Assembly (NCBI GenBank): GCA_030528545.1
Contig: JAUMYR010000009.1
Coordinates: forward strand, 1-40,424
DNA: 40,424 nt
Direction of reading: 5' to 3'
DNA from: Propionibacteriaceae bacterium
Lineage (GTDB): Bacteria > Actinomycetota > Actinomycetes > Propionibacteriales > Propionibacteriaceae
Numbering within the stretch: the first letter of the stretch is position 1; the number at the start of each line of letters is the position of its first letter. The translations under genes and the position numbers were made by a program. The notes below the pieces were generated by a model that worked only from the letters and a program-made list of their open reading frames with translations, had not been told where the DNA came from and made no database searches. Of this stretch, positions 24,641 to 32,883 are shown piece after piece.

Positions 24641-26508
24641 GACGCGGTCAGCTCCCAGTGGCCGTCCTCAGCCTGGGCGATCGCGGTGACGTTCAGCCGC
24701 GCGGTGCCGGGCGGGAGGGCGATGAGGTGACGGCCCAGCGGGTTGACGAACATCGTCTCGATCGCGGTCGATACCCCGCGTCCGCCGAAGTCCAGGCCGC
24801 GCCGGGCGTGCCCCTTCAGCACCTGGCGGACCGTGTCGGAGACCTCCAGGCGCACCCCGGTCTGGTGCGCCACGTTGTCCACGACGTTGCCGATGAACTT
24901 GTCCACCAGCAGGTCGCTGACTTCGTCAGAGATATATTCAAAGACGACGATGTTGTTCTCACCGATGCGGTTCAGGATCTCCGGGCGGCCCAGCTGGGTG
25001 GTGAAATGCTGCCGTACCGAGTCAACGATGCGGCGTTCGAACTCGCGGTATTCCAGGCGAGGCTCCCGGGGCACGAGGCACTCCATCTGGTCGGTGCCAG
25101 GGTCGCGGCGGTAAACCCCGAGGTTCGACGTGAAGATGATGAGCGTTTCGCCGAAGTGGACGGTCGACCCGGTGCCCGAGGTGAGGCGCCCGTCCTCCAG
25201 GATCTGAAGAAACTTGTCGAGGATGCGGGGGTGCGCCTTCTCGATCTCGTCGAACAGCACGACGGTGAAGGGGCGCTGCTGGATAGCGTTGGTCAGCTCA
25301 CCGCCCGCGTCGGAACCGATATACCCGGGTGGGGAGCCGATGAGCCTGGCCTCTGAGGCCTCCGAGGAGAACTCCGACATGTCGAAGCGGACGAAGGTGT
25401 CTCCTTCCCCGAAGACGAGTGCCGCTAGGGCCTTGGCCAGTTCGGTCTTGCCGACCCCGGTCGGGCCAGCGAAGAACAGCACCCCTTGGGGTCGGGTGCC
25501 GCGCCGCCGCACCTGCGCGCCGGTCAGCCCGGTTGTGGAGCGGATCAGCACGTCAAGGGTCTTGCGGATCGCGGCCTGCTGGCCGAGCACCTGGTGGCCG
25601 AGCGGCTCCCGGGAACCCGTGGGGTCTGGGGCATCCCCGGCGGCCCACCGGATTCGGTCACGCAACCCGGAGGCGTGCCAGGGATTGTCTGGGATCCCGA
25701 CGCGGAACAGCCGCACCGCGTCCTCAATCGACGAGAGGGGGATGTTCTGGTCCATGGCCACCCGGATAACCTGGGGCACTGACCTCAGGCTGAGGCCGCC
25801 CGCCGCATCAGCGAAACGCTGCGCCACCTCCGCCTGTTGCTGTGGGGTGAGGCCGTCGGCGGTGGGCAGATGGGGCAGCAGGAAGCTGGCGTAGCGTTCG
25901 AGTTGTTCGGCCGTGGCCCGGGGCACCGAGATGGTCCGCACCTCCGGGCGGCGGACGAACCAGGCGGGCAGGTCGTTGGGCTGGTCGAGGAGCCAGATCA
26001 CGGGCGGGTAGATCGGGGCCCGGTGACTGCCCTCGACGACCTGGGGAGAGACGGTGACGGCTTGCGCCTCAGCCATCACCATCACCGAGTGGAGGTTGGT
26101 GTCGTGGACGTTCCCGCCGGGTGCGAGCCGCGCTGCCCCGGAGATGAGGAGGGCATACGGCGGGCTGGGGTGCATCACGGCGTTGAGTGCGGCGCGGAGC
26201 TGCCCGGACGCGGAGTCAATGTCGCCTCCTGGCGGCTGTGGCGCGCACGGCGAGCCGAGCAGCTGGCCGACGCGGCGCTGCAGCGGCTGGATGTCCCCGC
26301 TCAGTGCGGTGAGCCCAGCCACGGGGTCGAAGGTGGCGATGTTGGGCAGCCCCGCTGCGGTCAGGATCACACCGAGGGCGTCGCGGGTCTCCAGCTGCCC
26401 TTCGGGCAGAAGATGAAGGTCGGTGGTGTCGCCGGTCAGGACGATGTGTGGGAAAGAGGACAGCGCGACGTCGACCTCGCGGAGCCAGGTGGGCATGGGG
26501 GTGTTCAT
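24634..26508 (-). CDS. ClpB-D2-like AAA+ unfoldase
   Basis: In this 624-residue protein, residues 315-620 are a Clp-type AAA+ module: Walker A GPTGVGKT (348-355), pore loop GSPPGYIG with Tyr396, Walker B LFDEIEKAHP (D420/E421), FTSNLG sensor 1 and a small C-terminal domain. The pore-loop Tyr supports polypeptide threading. No IGL/IGF loop for docking ClpP is seen, so it is more ClpB-like. Residues 1-300 look like a degenerate first AAA region without a P-loop (HIVLTGDTTDLHLL, PVIWLLDQPNDLP). The ATG overlaps the upstream stop by four bases. It may remodel a complex of this island, with the radical SAM protein as its partner. Confidence 0.85.
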   Translation of the reverse strand: MNTPMPTWLREVDVALSSFPHIVLTGDTTDLHLLPEGQLETRDALGVILTAAGLPNIATFDPVAGLTALSGDIQPLQRRVGQLLGSPCAPQPPGGDIDSASGQLRAALNAVMHPSPPYALLISGAARLAPGGNVHDTNLHSVMVMAEAQAVTVSPQVVEGSHRAPIYPPVIWLLDQPNDLPAWFVRRPEVRTISVPRATAEQLERYASFLLPHLPTADGLTPQQQAEVAQRFADAAGGLSLRSVPQVIRVAMDQNIPLSSIEDAVRLFRVGIPDNPWHASGLRDRIRWAAGDAPDPTGSREPLGHQVLGQQAAIRKTLDVLIRSTTGLTGAQVRRRGTRPQGVLFFAGPTGVGKTELAKALAALVFGEGDTFVRFDMSEFSSEASEARLIGSPPGYIGSDAGGELTNAIQQRPFTVVLFDEIEKAHPRILDKFLQILEDGRLTSGTGSTVHFGETLIIFTSNLGVYRRDPGTDQMECLVPREPRLEYREFERRIVDSVRQHFTTQLGRPEILNRIGENNIVVFEYISDEVSDLLVDKFIGNVVDNVAHQTGVRLEVSDTVRQVLKGHARRGLDFGGRGVSTAIETMFVNPLGRHLIALPPGTARLNVTAIAQAEDGHWELTASC

Positions 26509-27533
26509 CGCTGGCCCTTCAGGGTCTCGGCCTGTGCGGCGGGGTCGCGGCGCTTGCGCAGCTCACGGGTCACCATGGGGAAGAACCCGGCGGGGAGGTG
26601 ACTCACCCGGGTCGTCTTGATCCCTCGCTTCTCCAGCTCGTCCCGGAAGGCAGCGAGCGCGCTGCACAGGGCCTGGTCGGCCATGCGGTCAAGGCCGGGG
26701 GAGGCAGCCCCCGAGATCCGGACGGTGTCCAGCTGGATGCGCCCTTGTCCGGTCATCGCCAGCACAGCATGTTCGGGGTGCGCGGCACTGCGGACGACGA
26801 GGGCGTTCTCGGCACCCACCGCCTCGGTGTCGGTGACCTGGTAGCCCAGCGTCCGCAGGGCCTCGCGCACGGCCCCCTCGACGAACCGGGTCTCTTCGGC
26901 TCTGGCCGCGGCTTCGGCGGCGGCGTCGATGATGCGGCGGCGTTCCAGCGCGGCCTGTTTCACCGCCTCCCGGTGGCGGGCGTTGCGCCGGTCCACGTCG
27001 TCTCGCAACGCAGTCAGCAGCATCGTGGCCCGTTCGGGGGTCTCCGCGAGGGCCTGGGCGACACGGGTGGCGATCTCGGGGTCGGCGACGTCCTGGCGCT
27101 CGACCACCGCCGTCGCGAGGGCTGCGAGTTGAGCGGTGACGGCGTCCTTGGCTGAGGCGTGCCGGGACGAACGCGCGGCGGTGCGCGTCCGGGCTAGTTC
27201 TTGGGCCAGCCCCGCATCGACGGTGATTCCGGTCATGGCCGCGGCGAGCTGCTCCTGGGCGAAGGCACGCTCCCGCCTGCCCAGCTCTGCCCGAATGCCA
27301 GACTCGGCGTCGTCGATGAGCGTCTCGAGGTGGGAGCATTGCGCCTGCGTGTGGATGGAGTCACCGTCCGTCGCCTGGAACTCGCTGACGGGCAGACCCA
27401 GGGAGCGCTGCTTGGCCGAGACCTGGAGCAGTGTGGCAATCAGCCTCTCCCGACGGGTCCGGGACTCGGCCAGGAGGCGCTTCTCCCGCGCCTCCGCTGA
27501 TTCTACTGCGTAGTAACTCGATCCAGAGCTCAT
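26505..27533 (-). CDS. Coiled-coil protein heading the Clp/SAM/FHA/PP2C operon
   Basis: The 342-residue product is helical over residues 10-225 (REKRLLAESRTRRERLIATLL, ELGRRERAFAQEQL, a run of Ala/Arg/Glu), followed by an alpha/beta domain of about 110 residues (EALRTLGYQVTD, NALVVRSAAHPEHAVLAMTG, GRIQLDTVRI). I do not recognise the C-terminal domain. It is the first gene of five overlapping minus-strand genes and lies 38 bases after a CTGTCCGTCA motif. It could be an adaptor or substrate of the unfoldase encoded next. Confidence 0.75.
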   Translation of the reverse strand: MSSGSSYYAVESAEAREKRLLAESRTRRERLIATLLQVSAKQRSLGLPVSEFQATDGDSIHTQAQCSHLETLIDDAESGIRAELGRRERAFAQEQLAAAMTGITVDAGLAQELARTRTAARSSRHASAKDAVTAQLAALATAVVERQDVADPEIATRVAQALAETPERATMLLTALRDDVDRRNARHREAVKQAALERRRIIDAAAEAAARAEETRFVEGAVREALRTLGYQVTDTEAVGAENALVVRSAAHPEHAVLAMTGQGRIQLDTVRISGAASPGLDRMADQALCSALAAFRDELEKRGIKTTRVSHLPAGFFPMVTRELRKRRDPAAQAETLKGQR

Positions 27534-27571
27534 GTTGTCTCCCGTCCCCCTCCCGGTGCCCTACACCACAC

Positions 27572-27581
27572 TGACGGACAG
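27572..27581 (-). promoter_or_regulatory. CTGTCCGTCA motif, site D
   Basis: Exact minus-strand motif, 38 bases before the ATG at 27533. With site E it forms an inverted pair with 11-bp arms and a 46-base gap between divergent operons. Confidence 0.75.
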
Positions 27582-27627
27582 GGAGGGGCCGTTCCGGTGC
27601 CACAAAAACGCCACACCCTGGGCCGCG

Positions 27628-27637
27628 CTGTCCGTCA
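27628..27637 (+). promoter_or_regulatory. CTGTCCGTCA motif, site E
   Basis: Exact plus-strand motif with 33 bases to the ATG of the small Cys-rich gene. It supports that gene being real. Confidence 0.75.
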
Positions 27638-27670
27638 GTACTAGATGCCACGGTCAGAAAGGAGAAAACG

Positions 27671-27793
27671 ATGGCGTGTGCATGTCAAGGAAAGGTCAAC
27701 AACACCTACGGCCGCTGCCCGAGGTGCAACGAGGCGATCAAACACAACATCCCGAAGGACAAGCACCAGTGCCAGTGGGGACGCTGCACCTGA
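27671..27793 (+). CDS. 40-residue Cys-rich small protein
   Basis: The product reads MACACQGKVNNTYGRCPRCN and ends HQCQWGRCT. It has six Cys (CxC, CxxC, Cx5C) and two His, enough for a small zinc site or an iron-sulphur or redox centre. A strong Shine-Dalgarno, AAAGGAG, lies just before the ATG, and a CTGTCCGTCA motif lies 33 bases upstream, so this is very likely translated despite its size. It stands between the divergent operons and ahead of the FtsK operon. It could be a regulator, an adaptor or a secreted peptide; there is no signal peptide. I know no family for it. Confidence 0.75.
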   Translation: MACACQGKVNNTYGRCPRCNEAIKHNIPKDKHQCQWGRCT

Positions 27794-27853
27794 GGTAGTA
27801 GGCGCGCCGTAACCCTTCGTCCCCGGAGGTGACCGGCCGCGGAGCGACGGGTG

Positions 27854-27893
27854 GGGCAGGCGGCTCTCGTCAGCAGTCTCATGCTGCCTGCCC
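27854..27893. promoter_or_regulatory. Nested hairpins ahead of the FtsK operon
   Basis: GGGCAGGC (27854-27861) pairs with GCCTGCCC (27886-27893), and inside it CAGCA (27871-27875) pairs with TGCTG (27882-27886). The outer stem touches the first base of the next motif. It may end the small-gene transcript or act as an attenuator. Confidence 0.4.
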
Positions 27894-27902
27894 TGTCCGT
27901 CA
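27893..27902 (+). promoter_or_regulatory. CTGTCCGTCA motif, site F
   Basis: Exact motif, 19 bases before the ATG at 27922, closer than the other six. CGGAGG still fits between the motif and the ATG. Confidence 0.65.
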
Positions 27903-27921
27903 CATCACAACGGAGGCACAT

Positions 27922-28248
27922 ATGAGCGTTTATGACCTGCTAGCGGCAGCCCGCGACGACGAGCGCTGCGACCGGCTCGCGACGTCCCTGAACAGTCTGG
28001 GGAGGCACATCACCGGCGTGCCCGGCAGCACTTATGCGGGACCACCCGGGACGGAACTCGACGCCGTCGAGGGGGAGCTGCAGCGCATTCGGCGGCTTGG
28101 GGACGAACTGGACCAGATCGAGGCGGGGCTGCCCGCGCTCGAAGCGGCGGCCGCAGCGGAACAGGGCCGGGCCCGCGGCCGGTGGGTGCTGTTGGGGTTG
28201 CTGGCGGCCATCGTCGTCCTGATCCTCGTCGTCCAGGGGCTGCTGTGA
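27922..28248 (+). CDS. Small tail-anchored membrane protein
   Basis: The 108-residue protein is helical, with a heptad-like stretch (ELDAVEGELQRIRRLGDEL), then a basic RGRW and a C-terminal membrane span (VLLGLLAAIVVLILVVQGLL) that ends the chain. The likely topology is N-terminus inside with a C-terminal anchor. CGGAGG precedes the ATG. Its TGA overlaps the GTG of the FtsK-like gene, so the two are translated together, and it may fix that ATPase at the membrane, which otherwise shows no membrane segment. No family is recognised. Confidence 0.75.
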   Translation: MSVYDLLAAARDDERCDRLATSLNSLGRHITGVPGSTYAGPPGTELDAVEGELQRIRRLGDELDQIEAGLPALEAAAAAEQGRARGRWVLLGLLAAIVVLILVVQGLL

Positions 28249-30929
28249 GCGCCCGGGAGCGCCTGGCCCAGGCGCGTGCCGCCCTCGACGCCGCCGACGG
28301 GCGAATCCGCTCCCACTACGCCAAGGCCTTGGGTGCGATGGCGGCCTACCGGCAGCGGCTCAGCCGCGACGAGCGCAGCCTCGCCGCCAGCATCGGGCAC
28401 CTGGCCAGTTCCGGCCGGGCCGACAGCTACGCCGAGTGGGGGTCTCCGGCGTGGGCTGGCTGGAGCCCCGGCAGCCGGGTTCCGGACGAGGTGCGTCTCG
28501 CAGGGATCAGCGGCGGCGAGCTCGCCGGTCTTCCCGGCACGGTCCCGCTGTTTCGCGGCCGTCCGGTCGTGCTGGTGACCAGTGAGCCCAGCGCCTGCGA
28601 CCACGCCCGCGTGGCCCTGCGGAACCTGGCGCTGCGGATCGCGGCGGCGGCAGGCCCAGAAGTCGTGCTCCACCTCATCGACCCCTTCCAGATGGGCCAC
28701 GGGTTCTTGCGGGAGCGGGGCCTGCCCAGCGCCGCCACCCACTCCACGGACGCGATGACCAACCTCAAGGCCGCGCGCGACGCCGCCCACGCCGACTCCC
28801 TCTCCGGCGCCGCAGCGAGGAGGCACGCCGTCCTCGTCATGGACTACCCGCGCGGCTTCGGCCATCAGGGCGTCGACATCATCAACAGCCTCCTGCAGCT
28901 GCCGAACACCCAGCTCATCATCCATCACGACGTCCTCGCCCCGGAACCTGGGTCGGCGGGGCTCGACCTGCGCGATGTCGTCGCCATCGAGGTCGGCCCG
29001 CACGGCACGGCGGAGGGGTGCTGGGGGCGCCTGCGGGCCGAACTGGACGCCGAAGCCCCCGACGAACTGGCGGGGCGCATCCACGACGCGCTCCGGGCTG
29101 GTTTGCCCGAGACCAACGCGACCTGGGCCGGGGTGAACAGCACCGACCCGGCAAGCTGGTGGACCGAGAGCGCCCGGCACCGGGTCGTCGCACGGGTGGG
29201 GACCTCCCGCGGCGGGGCACCGATCGAGCTGACCTTCGGCGTCGATACCGACGCGCTGGCTAGTTCCCACCTCGCCATGGGTGGTGCCACCAGATCCGGT
29301 AAATCCGTGCTCCTGCACGCCCTCATTACCAGCCTGGCTACCCGGTATAGCCCCGACGAGGTGCAATTCCTGCTCGTCGACGGCAAGAACGGGGTCGAGA
29401 TGCAGCTTTACCGGAACCTGCCGCACGCCCAGGCGGTGGCGGTTTACACCCCGTCCGATCTGGCCGCCGGGATCATCCTCGACGTTCACAAGGAGCTGGT
29501 GCGCCGCAACGGCCAGCTGGCGAAGCACGGCGTCCAGTCGATCTCGGCCCTTCCCCGCGATGCCTGGTTCCCCCGCCTGGTTGTGGTCATCGACGAATAC
29601 CACGTCTATCTGGAGGACCTGACGAATCCCGTCGGTGAGGCGCTCCTGGATATCACCAAGCGCGGCGCGGCCGCTGGCGTCCACCTGGTGCTGGCCTCGC
29701 AGAGCTTCCACGGTGCCGGGGCTGGCCACCGCGGCACCTTCTACGACAACGTCCAGACCCGCGTCGCACTGCCGCTTCCCGGGACGAGCGTCGATCTGCT
29801 GACCGAGTTCAGCCGGTCGGCCCGCGAACTCATCAAGCAGCATTGCCAGAAGGCGGGGGACGTGGTGGTGCATTCGGGTTCGTCGGGAACCCCCGATGTC
29901 GCTGGCCGGGTTGGTTTCATCTCTGGCGACCAGATCGGCGAGGTGGTGGCGGCGCTCGCGGCGAAGGACCCGCGACGGCCGCTGGTGATGGATGGCACCG
30001 AGCCGCCGTCGGCCGCCCAGAATCCCGCGCTGAAGGCCCTGGCGCGGGTGCCGCGCGGTTCGGTGGTGGACGCCTGGGCCAGCCGCCCCGAGGCGGAAGG
30101 GGGCCTTGGGGTGGCGAACTGGCCCAGCTACGACCTGCCCGCGGCCTTCATCGCCGGGCGGTCCATGACGGTTCATGGGTCCGCCTTCGCGGTGCTGAAG
30201 CGCACCGCCCGGCAGAACATCGCGGTGCTGTGCGACGACGCGGAGATCCTCACCGGCGTCCTCCAGTCCGGCCTGGCTAGCCTGTCGGCGTCCAGCCTGC
30301 CCGGCGGCTGCCGGATCTGGGTGCTGAGCCAGGTCCGGGGCCGGGCCGGGTCGAGCTGGCGCGGCGCCATTACCGAGCGGCTCGGCGGTCTGCTGTCACG
30401 CTGGGGGCACGAGGTGCGGGTCGCCACCGACGCCGCGGCGCTCGTGGGGGACGCCGTCGCCGATCTGGACCGGCGCCGCGCCCTGAGCGCCGACGAGCAG
30501 ACTGAACAAGACAGCCTCGTCGTCGCGGCAGCCGGGCTGGAGTCTCTCGCCGAGTTCCATGCCGTGCGGGGCCGCTACGAGCCTGAGCTGTCCGTGGCCA
30601 CCCAGAACCTGGCGCGGCTGGCCACCGAGGGGCCTCTTCTGGGCATCCACGTCGTCATGGGGGCGTCCTCGCGGGACGCCTGGGAACAGGTATGGCCGAT
30701 CCGGCAGATGGACCTGTTCAACCACCGGTTCTACGGGCAGCTGTCGGAGCTGGACTCCCAACGGATCTTCGGTGACCAGCGGGCCAACGAGGTGGAGCCG
30801 GGTGGCGTGATCCAGGGTCCGCGCCGGATGGGATACACCGATGCGGTGGCTGGGTCGTCCATCACCTTCCTGCCCTATCCGGCCGGGCCCAGCCTGGACC
30901 AGGCCTTGACCATGATCGTGAGGAGCTGA
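28245..30929 (+). CDS. FtsK/SpoIIIE-type ATPase, EccC/EssC-like
   Basis: The 894-residue protein begins with a helical region (about 1-75), followed by a domain of unknown fold (about 80-330). An FtsK/SpoIIIE motor module has Walker A GGATRSGKS (346-354) and Walker B LVVVIDEYH (D450/E451). A second, degenerate module follows (about 610-890), without a P-loop but with SSRDAWEQVW and FNHRFYGQL. Tandem modules with only the first intact recall EccC/EssC of type VII secretion rather than a chromosome pump. The GTG at 28245 overlaps the upstream stop. The small WXG-type genes directly downstream support a secretion-like role. Confidence 0.8.
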   Translation: MSARERLAQARAALDAADGRIRSHYAKALGAMAAYRQRLSRDERSLAASIGHLASSGRADSYAEWGSPAWAGWSPGSRVPDEVRLAGISGGELAGLPGTVPLFRGRPVVLVTSEPSACDHARVALRNLALRIAAAAGPEVVLHLIDPFQMGHGFLRERGLPSAATHSTDAMTNLKAARDAAHADSLSGAAARRHAVLVMDYPRGFGHQGVDIINSLLQLPNTQLIIHHDVLAPEPGSAGLDLRDVVAIEVGPHGTAEGCWGRLRAELDAEAPDELAGRIHDALRAGLPETNATWAGVNSTDPASWWTESARHRVVARVGTSRGGAPIELTFGVDTDALASSHLAMGGATRSGKSVLLHALITSLATRYSPDEVQFLLVDGKNGVEMQLYRNLPHAQAVAVYTPSDLAAGIILDVHKELVRRNGQLAKHGVQSISALPRDAWFPRLVVVIDEYHVYLEDLTNPVGEALLDITKRGAAAGVHLVLASQSFHGAGAGHRGTFYDNVQTRVALPLPGTSVDLLTEFSRSARELIKQHCQKAGDVVVHSGSSGTPDVAGRVGFISGDQIGEVVAALAAKDPRRPLVMDGTEPPSAAQNPALKALARVPRGSVVDAWASRPEAEGGLGVANWPSYDLPAAFIAGRSMTVHGSAFAVLKRTARQNIAVLCDDAEILTGVLQSGLASLSASSLPGGCRIWVLSQVRGRAGSSWRGAITERLGGLLSRWGHEVRVATDAAALVGDAVADLDRRRALSADEQTEQDSLVVAAAGLESLAEFHAVRGRYEPELSVATQNLARLATEGPLLGIHVVMGASSRDAWEQVWPIRQMDLFNHRFYGQLSELDSQRIFGDQRANEVEPGGVIQGPRRMGYTDAVAGSSITFLPYPAGPSLDQALTMIVRS

Positions 30930-30935
30930 TGCCGA

Positions 30936-31196
30936 ATGAATGAGTTGCGCCTGGCGCTGATCCGGTTCCGGGACGCGCTGGAGACCTTCCACGATGACCT
31001 CACCGCCAGCGCCGCCGCGGTCGCGGAAGCGCAGGAGCGGCTGCTGGGCCTTGGGGACGACGACTTCCTGGCCCAGTTCGGCGCCCGGCTTCGCCGCCTC
31101 AAGGACCCCGTCGATCGCTACGAGCGGGGGGCTGGCCGCGTCGAGGCCGCCGTGAACGACAAGGTCCTGCGCGTGGAGAGGTACTTCAATGGTTGA
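30936..31196 (+). CDS. Small helical protein 1, WXG100-sized
   Basis: The 86-residue product is wholly helical and charged (LRLALIRFRDALETFHDDL, ARLRRLKDPVDRYERG), the size of WXG100 proteins, but it lacks a WxG turn. It starts six bases after the FtsK-like stop and overlaps the next gene by eight bases. It may pair with the next protein as a helical heterodimer, as EsxA/EsxB do; that is inference. Confidence 0.65.
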   Translation: MNELRLALIRFRDALETFHDDLTASAAAVAEAQERLLGLGDDDFLAQFGARLRRLKDPVDRYERGAGRVEAAVNDKVLRVERYFNG

Positions 31197-31449
31197 CCCG
31201 GCGATCCTGGCCCAGGCCATCGACGAGTACGCCGCGGCCCTGGACCACCACAGCCGGGTCCTCGGCGTTGGGTTCAGGGAGGTGGACCAGGCTTTCGTGC
31301 ACCTCATGCACGTGTGGCAGGGCGAGGGGGCTGGCGAGTTCAGCCGGCGCTGGCAGGCCGCCACCGGGGGGTTCGAGGAGCTCCGTACGGCCCTGCCCAC
31401 GCTGCTGAAGGAGCTGCGCTCCCGGGCCGCCGTGCTGCGCGGGATCTAG
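31189..31449 (+). CDS. WXG100-like protein
   Basis: The 86-residue product forms two helices joined by VWQGEGAGEFSRRWQ, in which W-Q-G near residue 43 gives the W-x-G turn in the middle, as in ESAT-6-like proteins. These are usually exported by type VII systems as helical hairpin dimers. The canonical C-terminal YxxxD/E export signal is not evident (the end is RSRAAVLRGI). It lies directly after an EccC-like ATPase gene, which strengthens the call. Confidence 0.65.
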   Translation: MVDPAILAQAIDEYAAALDHHSRVLGVGFREVDQAFVHLMHVWQGEGAGEFSRRWQAATGGFEELRTALPTLLKELRSRAAVLRGI

Positions 31450-31457
31450 GCGGAGCC

Positions 31458-32243
31458 ATGGCAGATCCCGGGGCGCTGGTGAGGCACCTTCGCAGCTTTC
31501 AGGAGGAGCTGGTGGCCGTCGCGGCGTCCGTCACCGCGGAGGCCCGCGACACCATGCGTGCCCATGCGCTCATGGTACGAGACCTCGCCGCTTCCGATGC
31601 CCGGGTGCAGCGGGCCGTGGACGCCGTCGAGGAGTGGCAGGCCTGCGTCACCGAGACCGAGGAACGGCTGGCGGCGAGCGACGAGGCCGTCCTCATCGTG
31701 AAGGGGGAGGCCGAACGCGCCATCACCCGGTCGCGCCGCGTCGCGGAGGTGGTGGGGCGCATGTGGCAGCGCTGCCGGGAACGGCTGGACGCGGCCACTC
31801 AGGAGCTGAGCCGGATCGATGCGGAGCTGCAAGTCGCGAAGGGAAAGAGGCGGGCCCGGTTGCTTCGCCTGCGGGCGGAGGTGCAGCAGCGGATCGACTG
31901 CTGCCGGGTGGCGGTGGACGCGTGCCGCCGGGCCGGTGGGCTCGTGGGTGAGGCCGGGGAGGTCGCCGCCGGTGCCGAGCGCGACGGGCTGGCGGCCTAC
32001 GATGACCAGGCTCGGGCCAGTTCGCGGACCGCTGAGGCGCGCTCCCGGCTGGATCGGGCGAGCTCGGCAACCGATCAGGGGCGCCAGGCCATGGTCTCTG
32101 CCGGTGACCACGGCGAGGCCGCCCGGCAACAGGCGGTGTTGCAGCAGGAAGCCGCGGCGCGGGCGTCCCGGCTGTCGGCGGAGGGGGTCGGCCAGCTTGA
32201 CGCCGCGGCCGAACACCTGAAGACCATCGACGGGGCGCTGTGA
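31458..32243 (+). CDS. Long coiled-coil protein
   Basis: The 261-residue product is helical throughout with Ala/Glu/Arg heptads (AVDAVEEWQACVTETEERLAA, LDAATQELSRIDAEL). The ATG at 31458 has GGCGGAG. It ends in a four-base overlap with the next gene. It has no signal peptide or membrane span. A structural or secreted partner of the FtsK-like ATPase is possible; no family is recognised. Confidence 0.65.
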   Translation: MADPGALVRHLRSFQEELVAVAASVTAEARDTMRAHALMVRDLAASDARVQRAVDAVEEWQACVTETEERLAASDEAVLIVKGEAERAITRSRRVAEVVGRMWQRCRERLDAATQELSRIDAELQVAKGKRRARLLRLRAEVQQRIDCCRVAVDACRRAGGLVGEAGEVAAGAERDGLAAYDDQARASSRTAEARSRLDRASSATDQGRQAMVSAGDHGEAARQQAVLQQEAAARASRLSAEGVGQLDAAAEHLKTIDGAL

Positions 32244-32881
32244 TGACCGGCGATGGGAGGCTCCCGGGAGCGATGCAGACCTATCGCAAGGCCCGCGACC
32301 AGTTGCGCCAGGTGTGGGATGACGAGCGGGCCGCCCGAATGCGGGCTGAACTCCTCGGGCCGCTGGACGAGGAACTGGACGCCCAGTCGCAGGCGTGGGC
32401 GAAGCAGGCGGATCACATGGAGTCGGCGGCCCGGCTTAGCCACCTGAGCGGACAGCATCTCGACGAGGCCCAGCAGCAGCTGGCCGGGTGTGTGCAGGCG
32501 CAGCGGGAGGCCGCGTCGCTGCTGGAGAGTGCGGCGGCGGCCGTCAGTGCCGGGATGAGCGCCGTCGGTGAGTGCGATGATCTGTGTGAGCGCGCGATGC
32601 GGGAGCTAGAGGCGGCGGTGGCCTGCGGCGGGAAGATCCCGGTTTCCCAGGAGGCGCTGTACGAGGTCGGCTGGGCGGCGTCCAGGGCCGTACTGGTGGA
32701 GGCGGGTAAGCAAGCGGCAGAAGAGGCAGTCGGCCAGGGGGCAGAGCAGGTATTCGGCGTGGGCGGCCCGGGTGCGGATCTCGGGGTCGCCGGGCAGATC
32801 GTCGACCGGGTGATCGAGACGGCACCTGCCTATGCAGCCAAGGCCAGCTCCTGGTGGGACCGGTTCAGGGGGCGCCGGTGA
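32240..32881 (+). CDS. Helical protein of unknown function
   Basis: The 213-residue product is helical, with a Gln/Ala-rich centre (SHLSGQHLDEAQQQLAG) and a Gly/Ala-rich segment near 150-185 (EEAVGQGAEQVFGVGGPGADLGVAGQIV) that resembles a hydrophobic hairpin. It is the last gene of the FtsK operon and converges with the zinc-ribbon membrane gene, two bases apart. The size and Ala-rich make-up recall LXG/WXG-family substrates, but no diagnostic motif is present. Confidence 0.6.
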   Translation: MMTGDGRLPGAMQTYRKARDQLRQVWDDERAARMRAELLGPLDEELDAQSQAWAKQADHMESAARLSHLSGQHLDEAQQQLAGCVQAQREAASLLESAAAAVSAGMSAVGECDDLCERAMRELEAAVACGGKIPVSQEALYEVGWAASRAVLVEAGKQAAEEAVGQGAEQVFGVGGPGADLGVAGQIVDRVIETAPAYAAKASSWWDRFRGRR

Positions 32882-32883
32882 AG

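Noticed and set aside
618..27902. Motif as an ECF sigma -10 (CGTC)
   Set aside because: A GGAAC-like box occurs upstream at only one or two sites and at too short a distance, so there is no consistent -35.
28032..30176. Long minus-strand frame opposite the FtsK-like ATPase
   Set aside because: The plus strand has Walker motifs and coupled neighbours; the minus frame has none.
31516..31527. GCGTCCGTCA resembling the island motif
   Set aside because: It lies inside a coding region, matches 8 of 10 bases and faces no gene start.
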